Part shown: piece by piece, positions 1 to 5,606 of the stretch
Layout: the number at the start of each line of letters is the position of its first letter
Position numbering within the stretch: the stretch's first letter is position 1
Origin: CAG-390 sp045541375
GTDB lineage: Bacteria; Bacillota; Clostridia; Oscillospirales; CAG-272
Assembly: GCA_045541375.1 (NCBI GenBank)
Contig: JAZQJB010000015.1
Location: 1 to 6,219 of the forward strand
DNA length: 6,219 bases
Direction: 5' to 3'
Program-made: the position numbers and the translations under genes
Notes under the pieces: model-generated
Told to the model about the DNA's origin: nothing
The model's database searches: none
Seen by the model: only the letters and a program-made list of their open reading frames with translations

Positions 1-476
1 AGGTCTGCAAGTTCATAGCTGGTGCAAGGACCGCCGACTGCGCAGAAGTCGATGTTCTTGCCGCAAGCTGCAGCAACTTCTTCCATCTTCTCGGGATAGG
101 AGATCATCTTGCCCTCGCCGAGGTGGAGCATGCCCTTGGTAATGGAAAGAACCGGAACTCCGTTGGGAAGGCGCGGAATTACGTAATCAAGATACCAGTC
201 AAGACCAAAGCTTGAAACGCCGCAGATAGAAAGGTCAGCTCCCTCGAGAGCCTTGTCCATCTCATCAACGGTGTAGAATTCGGTACCTGCGGGAATGGGG
301 CGCTTGAGGGTGAGGTGCTCGCCGGTTGCACGTGCGTGAGCGATGATCTCGCCGTCAAGGGGAGAGCCTACGTAGCGGATCTTGCATCCGTTGTAAGCAG
401 CGGGCCAGGTGATGGAGGATCCCATCATACCGCAGCCGATAACTGTGATAATGGGGTGTTCGGACTTGTTTCTCAT
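1..476 (-). CDS. NAD(P)-dependent glycerol-3-phosphate dehydrogenase family protein (GpsA-like), N-terminal part, truncated by window edge
   Basis: The reading frame opens at ATG 476-474 and stays open to base 1, giving 158 complete residues of an enzyme whose family members are usually about 330-360 residues. Seen: a Rossmann nucleotide-binding start (VIGCGMMGS, residues 12-20), a Thr-Lys-Gly-Met motif (ITKGM, 112-116) matching the conserved TKG of GpsA with its catalytic-region Lys, and GGPCTSYELAD (148-158) matching the GpsA block SGPxFAxE(L/V)A. Family knowledge: GpsA interconverts sn-glycerol 3-phosphate and dihydroxyacetone phosphate in the cytosol and supplies the phospholipid backbone. 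The glycine loop (GCGMMGSS rather than GAGxxGTA) and the PCTSY replacement make it a divergent member, so another polyol phosphate as substrate is possible. The start is supported by an AAAGGA ribosome binding site 8 nt upstream and a sigma-A promoter before it. The C-terminal substrate domain is outside the window. Confidence 0.82.
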   Translation of the reverse strand, partial: MRNKSEHPIITVIGCGMMGSSITWPAAYNGCKIRYVGSPLDGEIIAHARATGEHLTLKRPIPAGTEFYTVDEMDKALEGADLSICGVSSFGLDWYLDYVIPRLPNGVPVLSITKGMLHLGEGKMISYPEKMEEVAAACGKNIDFCAVGGPCTSYELAD

Positions 477-484
477 GTTTATCA

Positions 485-490
485 TCCTTT
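485..490 (-). promoter_or_regulatory. Ribosome binding site of the GpsA-like gene
   Basis: AAAGGA on the minus strand, 8 nt before the ATG at 476-474. It fixes this ATG as the start; the next in-frame Met codons (residues 17 and 18) fall inside the glycine-rich nucleotide-binding loop and can be excluded. Confidence 0.8.
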
Positions 491-512
491 GTATAAAATT
501 TTTCCAAATATT

Positions 513-541
513 ATTATACTACAAAAGTATACCGATTTCAA
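513..541 (-). promoter_or_regulatory. Sigma-A type promoter of the GpsA-like gene
   Basis: On the minus strand, TTGAAA (541-536), a 17-nt spacer (535-519), then a perfect TATAAT (518-513). The expected transcript start is near 505-507, giving a leader of about 30 nt. It sits just downstream of the intrinsic terminator that ends the solute-binding-protein gene, so the GpsA-like gene is probably its own transcription unit. Confidence 0.85.
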
Positions 542-553
542 TACCTTTTTGAA

Positions 554-566
554 AAAACGGCGTTTT
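554..566. repeat. Small perfect palindrome upstream of the GpsA-like promoter
   Basis: Six-base arms around a single central base (AAAACG and CGTTTT) end 12 bases upstream of the -35 box. The position would suit a regulator site, but it is short and AT-rich at its ends, so chance is a real alternative. No known operator consensus was recognised. Confidence 0.3.
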
Positions 567-600
567 GCTCATTTTGCAGTATGAACTGTAATGATTTTAT

Positions 601-632
601 AGTAAAAATAACACCCGAAAGATCGGGTGCTA
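601..632 (-). terminator. Rho-independent terminator of the solute-binding-protein gene
   Basis: Read on the minus strand, bases 632-623 and 618-609 form a 10-bp stem (one G-U wobble) around the loop TCTT, with the GC-rich core CACCCGA/TCGGGTG. It is followed by a T-rich tail including TTTTT (608-601). It begins 11 nt after the TAA stop at 646-644. Confidence 0.9.
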
Positions 633-643
633 TTATTATAGAA

Positions 644-2143
644 TTAACCAAGTGTGCTGATGATCCTCGAAAGAGCCTTGCTCCATGATATTTTTTTACT
701 TGCGTAGAAGCTGCTCCAAGAGCTGCTGCCGGTTTCCTGTGCTGCCTGGCGGAATGCCGAGAAGCAGCTGTCAAGCTGGTCAGCAAAGAGACGACCGGGG
801 TCAAATACGAGCGTGTCGTGAAGAAGGTCGAACATTCTCGCGTTTTCAAGGGTGTCAAGATAACGGTACTGGAAAGCCTCCTGATAGATAACGGGAGTCA
901 GATAGCGGTAGCCGTAAGAGGAAAGACACTCAAGAACAGCCGCGGACATAGAGGGATCTGCAGCATTGGCGGGGATGGAGTACATACTTACCCAATAGCT
1001 GGTGATGGTGTAGTAATCTTCCTGATCCTTATCGTACATGGGGTAGGGAAGAACTGCAAAGTCGAAGTTTACTTCCTGAAGGTTGTTCTGAACGTCTGCG
1101 ATCTGTCCGCAGTGGAAGAGAACGTTACCGGATGCAAATCCGTTTGCGCCGTTGATAGCAAGGATCTCAACGTCCGCGTTATCAAAGAGAAGTGCGCGGC
1201 AGGTCTGATACCAGGTCTCAAGGCGCTCATCTGCAAGATCCTCAGACATTATGAGCTTACCGTCGCTGTCGTGCTCAACAAAGCGGAAGCCTGCGCCGTA
1301 GAAGAGGTTATCGTAAGCTACGTTGTTGGGGAAGGTGATGCTGTATGCGGCGGAACCGTCGGGATTGATGCCCTGAATGGTACCAACTGCGATCTCCATA
1401 AACTTATCCATAGTCCACTCGTGGTTTTCAACGAGCTCATAGACGTTGGGAAGGTTATGGTTTTCTGCAAGGTCAAGGTTGCAGATAACGGACTGAACGT
1501 TACGAACGAGAGTACCGGTGATATCACCCGTGATGAAGTAAACGTTGTTGTTGATGTGGCAGGATTCCTGAATATCGGAGGGCCACCAAGGTCTTTCCCA
1601 GTCGAGATACTGAACCTCGGTAAGGTCCATGTAAAGGTTCTTCATCGCACCGATGGGAGCAGCGGGAGTGTACTGACCGACAAGGTCGAAAGCATCACTC
1701 TGACCTGCGTTAACGTTAGCCTCAACGGTAACGATAAAGGAGTTTCTGTTGTTCCAGTCACCTGTCTGCTTGGAAAGAACGAGCTCAATGCCAAGTCGCT
1801 CTTCTGCGCGGATCTGACGGTCATAGATAGCGTCGTGGATCTTTTCACCATTGGTGGTGTCATCCTCGTTCCATTCCCACATTACCTGGTTGGACCAAGT
1901 GAAGAGAACGAATTCTTCGCCGTTGTAATTGAGTTCGGGAAGTCTGTCGAGCTCGTAGCCGTTTTCGTCAACGGGATATGTAGTCTCGGGAGTTTCGGTG
2001 GTTGCGGTGGGAGCTTCGGTCGCGTCGGGAGCACCTGCGGTGGTGCCGCCACCCTGCTCTGTGGGGGTATTCGCACAGGATGCAAAGCAAAGAAGCACTG
2101 TAAGAAGCGCCATAAGCAGAGCCGCAAAACGGATCTTTTTCAT
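644..2143 (-). CDS. Extracellular solute-binding lipoprotein, ABC carbohydrate-type importer
   Basis: A 499-residue protein that probably captures a sugar or oligosaccharide outside the membrane and hands it to an ABC permease. Seen: a basic N-terminus (MKKIR), a hydrophobic segment (residues 6-20), and a lipobox-like LCFASC with the likely lipidated Cys at residue 23. A Thr/Pro/Ala/Gly-rich flexible linker follows (about 24-45), then a long aromatic-rich mature domain (WPSDIQ, NNNVYFITGD, NHEWTMDKF) typical of family-1-like binding proteins of gut Clostridia. The frame is open from ATG 2161, but the ATG at 2143-2141 is preferred: it has AAAGGA 9 nt upstream and begins directly with the signal peptide, whereas the longer start would place that ribosome site inside the gene. 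It is monocistronic by layout, with its own promoter and terminator. No permease or ATPase gene is adjacent, so its partner and ligand cannot be told from this window. Confidence 0.85.
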   Translation of the reverse strand: MKKIRFAALLMALLTVLLCFASCANTPTEQGGGTTAGAPDATEAPTATTETPETTYPVDENGYELDRLPELNYNGEEFVLFTWSNQVMWEWNEDDTTNGEKIHDAIYDRQIRAEERLGIELVLSKQTGDWNNRNSFIVTVEANVNAGQSDAFDLVGQYTPAAPIGAMKNLYMDLTEVQYLDWERPWWPSDIQESCHINNNVYFITGDITGTLVRNVQSVICNLDLAENHNLPNVYELVENHEWTMDKFMEIAVGTIQGINPDGSAAYSITFPNNVAYDNLFYGAGFRFVEHDSDGKLIMSEDLADERLETWYQTCRALLFDNADVEILAINGANGFASGNVLFHCGQIADVQNNLQEVNFDFAVLPYPMYDKDQEDYYTITSYWVSMYSIPANAADPSMSAAVLECLSSYGYRYLTPVIYQEAFQYRYLDTLENARMFDLLHDTLVFDPGRLFADQLDSCFSAFRQAAQETGSSSWSSFYASKKISWSKALSRIISTLG

Positions 2144-2152
2144 TGGAATAAT

Positions 2153-2158
2153 TCCTTT
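2153..2158 (-). promoter_or_regulatory. Ribosome binding site deciding the solute-binding-protein start
   Basis: AAAGGA on the minus strand, 9 nt before the ATG at 2143-2141. It overlaps the codons that a start at 2161 would use, which argues for the downstream ATG. Confidence 0.8.
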
Positions 2159-2179
2159 CATAAATTATTTTATAATAAT

Positions 2180-2208
2180 ATAATACCATTTTTTTACCCC
2201 GTTGTCAA
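2180..2208 (-). promoter_or_regulatory. Strong sigma-A promoter (extended -10) of the solute-binding-protein gene
   Basis: On the minus strand, a perfect TTGACA (2208-2203), a 17-nt spacer (2202-2186), then TATTAT (2185-2180) preceded by TGG, i.e. an extended -10 TGn. The expected start is near 2173, leaving a leader of about 30 nt. The -35 box and part of the spacer lie inside one arm of the palindrome at 2197-2246, so any protein or structure acting there could control this promoter. Confidence 0.88.
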
Positions 2209-2246
2209 GCGATTTCGCAAATTAGCGAAAAAACTTGCCAACGGGG
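2197..2246. repeat. 50-bp nested inverted repeat between pgcA and the solute-binding-protein promoter
   Basis: Outer arms of 13 bp (2197-2209 and 2234-2246, CCCCGTTGTCAAG versus CTTGCCAACGGGG, 12 of 13 complementary) enclose inner arms TTTCGC (2213-2218) and GCGAAA (2225-2230). All share one axis at 2221.5, with 3-base mismatched bulges between them. It begins 9 nt after the pgcA stop. In RNA it would make a stable hairpin at the pgcA 3' end, but on the minus strand it is followed by TAAAAAAA rather than a T-run, so it is not a standard intrinsic terminator. It could instead be an operator, because the -35 box lies in one arm. Function is unassigned. Confidence 0.85.
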
Positions 2247-2255
2247 CATAGTTGT

Positions 2256-3950
2256 TTAGTTATTAGGCTCAAAAGCCGCTTTAAGCGCCTCATATTTCTT
2301 TTCTGCGCTATCCTTATCGGGAGCGCAAACACAATAGTAGAACTTGCATTTCGGCTCTGTTCCGCTGGGACGGACAGCTACCCAACATCCGTCCTCAAAG
2401 ATGAAGCGGAGAACGTCGGAAGCGGGGAATCCCGCGTTTTTCATTTCGTCCGAAAGGTAATCCTCTACCTTTACAACCTTCACGCCGCCAACCTCTGCAG
2501 GCGAGCTTGCACGCAGACCCGCGGTAAGCGCCGCGATCTTTGCCTTGCCGTCAAGACCGTGGAAGTAGAAATTCGACTGCGAATCAAGGTAGTAGCCGTA
2601 TTTCTTGTGGATCGCCTCAAGAACGTCGATGAGCGAAAGACCGTAATTCTTGTAGTAAGCCGCCGCCTCGCAGAGCATAAGAGATGCCTGAACGCCGTCC
2701 TTGTCGCGTACAAAATCCGAGATAAGACAGCCGTAGCTTTCCTCATAGCCGAAAACGAAGCCGTAATCGCCCGCGGCACGGTGTTTTGCGATCTTTTCGC
2801 CGATGAACTTAAATCCGGTCAGAGTCTTTTCTACTTTAACACCGTATCTCTCGCAAATGCGGTCGCCGAGATCGGATGTAACGATCGTGGTCAGCATATA
2901 AGGATCTGCGGGGAGCGAATTTTCGGTAGTGCGGCGCGAGAGAATGTATTCAAGGAGTACAGCCGCCGACTGGTTGCCCGTCATAAGAGTCATTTCACCC
3001 GCCTTGTTCAAAGCAGCAACGCCGAGACGGTCGCAGTCGGGGTCGGTAGTGATGACAATGTCGGCGCCCGTTTCCTTTGCAATCTTGAGCGCCTCGGTAT
3101 AAGCCTTGGGCGACTCGGGATTGGGCGATTCGGTGCCCGAAAAATCGGGATCGGGATCGCACTGCGAAAGAACGGGAATGACCTCATATCCGCAATCCGC
3201 AAGCACGCGGCGAACAGGTACGTTTCCTGTACCATGCTGAGGTGAGTAAACGACCTTGAGCTTTGCGGCGCTTTCTCTGTCGCGCGAGATCGAGATATTT
3301 TCAACACGCATAGCGTATTCGTCGTCAATGGAGGAATCGAGCATAACGATTCTGTTGCCCGCCTCTTCGAGGGAAAGGCAAGGAACCGCAAGCTCATCCT
3401 TGACCTCGCCGACAAGTCCGATGACCTTCTCACTTTCTTCAAGAGAAAGTTGACAGCCCTCGGAATCGTAGATCTTATATCCGTTATATTCGGGCGGATT
3501 GTGCGAAGCCGTGATCATAACTCCTCCCGCCGCGCGCATCTTGCGGACGGAGAAGGAAAGCATAGGCGTGGGGCGGAGCGAATCAAAGATATAAGCCTTG
3601 ACTCCCGCAGCAGCGAAAACGCCCGCAGTTGCAAGAGCAAACTCGCGCGAGCAGCGGCGGTTATCGTGCGAGATAACAACGCCCTTTTCTGCGGCATCAG
3701 CGCCAAGACTCTTGATATATTCAGCAAACGCGCGGCTTACGCGCATAACGGTGTAAATATTCATTCTTCCGATACCCGCGCCAAGAATACCTCTCATACC
3801 GCCGGTACCGAATTCAAGCTCTGCGGCAAAACGTTCAGCAATAGCCTTCTCGTCGCCCTCGATCGAAACAAGCTCATTCTTAAGCGCCGCATCAAGCCCC
3901 TCAAATCCGAGCCATCTATTATAATCATTCATATATTTTTTGGATGACAT
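2256..3950 (-). CDS. pgcA: Phosphoglucomutase/phosphomannomutase (PgcA-type alpha-D-phosphohexomutase)
   Basis: A 564-residue cytosolic enzyme that interconverts glucose 6-phosphate and glucose 1-phosphate (some relatives also act on mannose phosphates), linking glycolysis to glycogen and cell-envelope precursors. All family landmarks are present in order: FGTGGMRG (47-54), the phosphoserine loop TASHNP (147-152, catalytic Ser149), the metal-binding DPDCDRLG (303-310, Asp303/305/307), the sugar-specificity loop GYEESYG (401-407) and the phosphate-binding RPSGTEP (527-533). Length is close to Bacillus subtilis PgcA (about 580) and longer than GlmM/ManB (about 450), which favours PgcA. The start at 3950 has AGGAG 7 nt upstream. 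The gene has its own sigma-A promoter and is separated from the upstream kinase by a strong terminator. No frame damage or missing key residue was seen. Confidence 0.95.
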   Translation of the reverse strand: MSSKKYMNDYNRWLGFEGLDAALKNELVSIEGDEKAIAERFAAELEFGTGGMRGILGAGIGRMNIYTVMRVSRAFAEYIKSLGADAAEKGVVISHDNRRCSREFALATAGVFAAAGVKAYIFDSLRPTPMLSFSVRKMRAAGGVMITASHNPPEYNGYKIYDSEGCQLSLEESEKVIGLVGEVKDELAVPCLSLEEAGNRIVMLDSSIDDEYAMRVENISISRDRESAAKLKVVYSPQHGTGNVPVRRVLADCGYEVIPVLSQCDPDPDFSGTESPNPESPKAYTEALKIAKETGADIVITTDPDCDRLGVAALNKAGEMTLMTGNQSAAVLLEYILSRRTTENSLPADPYMLTTIVTSDLGDRICERYGVKVEKTLTGFKFIGEKIAKHRAAGDYGFVFGYEESYGCLISDFVRDKDGVQASLMLCEAAAYYKNYGLSLIDVLEAIHKKYGYYLDSQSNFYFHGLDGKAKIAALTAGLRASSPAEVGGVKVVKVEDYLSDEMKNAGFPASDVLRFIFEDGCWVAVRPSGTEPKCKFYYCVCAPDKDSAEKKYEALKAAFEPNN

Positions 3951-3957
3951 TCAAGTT

Positions 3958-3962
3958 CTCCT
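3958..3962 (-). promoter_or_regulatory. Ribosome binding site of pgcA
   Basis: AGGAG on the minus strand, 7 nt before ATG 3950-3948. This favours the first Met over the second possible Met at residue 7. Confidence 0.85.
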
Positions 3963-3984
3963 GTTCAAAAAATAATACTCTAAT

Positions 3985-4013
3985 ATTATACTATATTTGA
4001 AAACTTATTTCAA
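3985..4013 (-). promoter_or_regulatory. Sigma-A promoter of pgcA
   Basis: On the minus strand, TTGAAA (4013-4008), a 17-nt spacer (4007-3991), then a perfect TATAAT (3990-3985). The expected transcript start is near 3978, giving a leader of about 28 nt. Both boxes and the spacer length match the promoter of the GpsA-like gene (513-541), and both spacers end in TAG before TATAATA. Confidence 0.88.
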
Positions 4014-4021
4014 CCCCTGAA

Positions 4022-4046
4022 GATGAAAAAAAGCAGACTTTTCATC
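4022..4046. repeat. AT-rich inverted repeat upstream of the pgcA promoter
   Basis: Perfect 8-base arms GATGAAAA (4022-4029) and TTTTCATC (4039-4046) around a 9-base centre, 8 bases upstream of the -35 box. It could be a regulator site or A/T-tract UP-like DNA. The rest of 4047-4078 holds only T-runs on the minus strand and nothing else recognisable. Confidence 0.4.
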
Positions 4047-4078
4047 GCAAGAGAAGACAAAAAAGTAGTTGCATCGAC

Positions 4079-4119
4079 TAAAAAAGCATTCCACCCGACG
4101 GAATATCGCCGGGTGGAAT
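4079..4119 (-). terminator. Strong rho-independent terminator after the FGGY kinase
   Basis: On the minus strand, bases 4119-4107 and 4100-4088 form a 13-bp stem (one G-U wobble) with core ATTCCACCCG/CGGGTGGAAT and a 6-base loop. It is followed by GC and six T residues (4085-4080). It starts 8 nt after the kinase stop and separates the oxidoreductase-kinase operon from pgcA. Confidence 0.95.
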
Positions 4120-4127
4120 CTGATTTA

Positions 4128-5603
4128 TTAATCATCACTTTCAAAAAGCGGCGCAAGCGTCCCATAAATCTTCTCAAACACTCGGTAACCTTTTTCATAG
4201 ACAGCTACCGCCTCGGGATTGGGAGTATAGACGTTGGCGATCTTGACGCGGCGTGCGGCATCCTCGATGTTGTCGCAGAGTCCGAGACCTACGAGAGCGC
4301 AATAGGCTGTGCCCAAAGTTCCCGCGTGGCGGGTGGCAGCAGGGACTTCTATGGTCACGTTCAGCACGTCGGCGAGTATTTGCATCCAGATACCGCTGCA
4401 AGAGCCGCCGCCGATGGCGCGCACTTTTTCGGGAATAGAGCGTCCCTTTTCTTTGAGGTTATATTCTGCGCCCATTTTGAGTTGATAGCAAACACCTTCC
4501 ATTACCGCGCGGCACATGTGGCGGCGGTCGTGTATCGCGCCGAGTCCGAGAAAATTGCCTCGGGCATCTCTGCCGAAGAGGGGTGGTCGCTCACCGTAAA
4601 ACCAAGGCGTTGCAAAAACGCCCTCCGAACCTGCGGGGATCTCGGATATTTCCCGATCCATCAGGGCATATATACCGTCGCCGAGGGACTTTTTTTCTTC
4701 CCCGTAAAAGCGATCGATTGCCCAGTTATATGAAAGTCCGATAGCCTGCGAGCCCATTATGTGTACGTCGCGTTTTGCATCGAACGGGGAGAAATATAAC
4801 TCTTTGAATTCGTGCGCAAGAGTGTAGCCGATCCATCCCGATGAACCGAAATAAACGTGCACGCCGCCAATGGCTGCTGTTCCCGCGCCCATTGCAATGG
4901 CGTTGATATCGCTCGTGCCGCCAAAAACCGGCACATCTGCAGGCAGACCGAGTTCAGCGGAAGCCTCCTCGGTGACGTATCCCACAAGACCGTGCGAGGG
5001 CGCGACCTGCGGGAATTTCTCTCGCGGAATATCCATAAATTCCATTATCTCGGCATAATAGGCATCCAATTTTGGATCGCAAGAGTGCACAAAGCTGTTG
5101 CCCTCGTCCACCGATGCTACACCGGTCGCCCTCCATTTGATATAAGAGTTGACTTCGAAAACCGAAACAGCTTTTTCGAAAACCTCCGGGCGATGACGGC
5201 GAAGCCAAAAAAGCTTGGGCCAATAATCCGCCGAGTTAAACGTACCCTCACCAAACCGCTCGTTGAGCAGCCTTGCCTCCTCCACAGAGCGGGAATCAAG
5301 CCAAATGATACTGCGGTGAAGCACATTTCCTTCATCGTCAACGGGAATGATGCCCTTCCACATTGTGTCGAGCGCGATACCCATTACATCCTCGGGCGCA
5401 ACGTTACCCTTTTCAAGCACGGCGCGGGTAACAGAGCAAACACCACGCCAATAATCAGCAGGATCCTGCTCTGCGATGCCGCCATCGGCGGTATATAGCG
5501 GATAAGAAACCGTAGCGGTATAAGCTACGTCACCCTCGGGCGTGACAAGAGCGCCTTTTACGCCGCTTGTGCCGAGATCGTATGCCAAAACATATTTTTT
5601 CAT
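4128..5603 (-). CDS. FGGY-family carbohydrate kinase (xylulokinase-like, substrate unproven)
   Basis: A 491-residue cytosolic ATP-dependent kinase of the FGGY family, the usual length for xylulokinase-like members. Seen: the N-terminal phosphate-binding strand YDLGTSGVKGALV (8-20), EQDPADYW (45-52), the hinge-proximal GGTSDINAIAMGAG (228-241) containing the likely catalytic base Asp232, a second phosphate loop FGSSG (252-256), GERPPLFGRDARGNFLGL (337-354), and the C-terminal ATP-side signature GGGSCSGIWMQILADV (398-413). At the sugar-binding position where E. coli xylulokinase has QMHG, this protein has DTMWKG (79-84), so xylulose should not be assumed. Its start lies 3 nt after the oxidoreductase stop, so the two are co-transcribed and probably translationally coupled. 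An AAGGA lies 15 nt upstream, an unusually long spacing. The start is fixed by the phosphate-binding motif beginning within the first ten residues. Confidence 0.93.
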   Translation of the reverse strand: MKKYVLAYDLGTSGVKGALVTPEGDVAYTATVSYPLYTADGGIAEQDPADYWRGVCSVTRAVLEKGNVAPEDVMGIALDTMWKGIIPVDDEGNVLHRSIIWLDSRSVEEARLLNERFGEGTFNSADYWPKLFWLRRHRPEVFEKAVSVFEVNSYIKWRATGVASVDEGNSFVHSCDPKLDAYYAEIMEFMDIPREKFPQVAPSHGLVGYVTEEASAELGLPADVPVFGGTSDINAIAMGAGTAAIGGVHVYFGSSGWIGYTLAHEFKELYFSPFDAKRDVHIMGSQAIGLSYNWAIDRFYGEEKKSLGDGIYALMDREISEIPAGSEGVFATPWFYGERPPLFGRDARGNFLGLGAIHDRRHMCRAVMEGVCYQLKMGAEYNLKEKGRSIPEKVRAIGGGSCSGIWMQILADVLNVTIEVPAATRHAGTLGTAYCALVGLGLCDNIEDAARRVKIANVYTPNPEAVAVYEKGYRVFEKIYGTLAPLFESDD

Positions 5604-5606
5604 GAC

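Noticed and set aside
538..858. A 106-codon minus-strand frame overlapping the solute-binding-protein 3' end and the terminator
   Set aside because: It lies out of frame within the well-supported gene, runs through its terminator and has no recognisable domain.
2144..2161. Upstream start (ATG 2161) for the solute-binding protein
   Set aside because: It would put the AAAGGA ribosome site inside the coding sequence and add residues before a normal MKK signal-peptide start. The region before 2161 has no comparable ribosome site.
2197..2246. The palindrome as an ordinary intrinsic terminator of pgcA
   Set aside because: On the minus strand the hairpin is followed by TAAAAAAA, not a T-run. On the plus strand there is no gene to end and the T-run lies on the wrong side.
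818..2251. A 477-codon plus-strand open frame lying antisense to the solute-binding-protein gene
   Set aside because: It is in exact codon register with the minus-strand gene, so its stops would correspond to TTA, CTA and TCA codons, which that gene scarcely uses. The same register explains the plus-strand frames at 2235-3245, 3450-3947, 4023-4733 and 4857-5498. The proteins they encode match no family, and the minus-strand genes have clear family motifs, promoters and ribosome sites.
4022..4046. The AT-rich inverted repeat as a second terminator
   Set aside because: The stem is GATGAAAA/TTTTCATC with few GC pairs and no clean T-run after it. A strong terminator already exists at 4079-4119.
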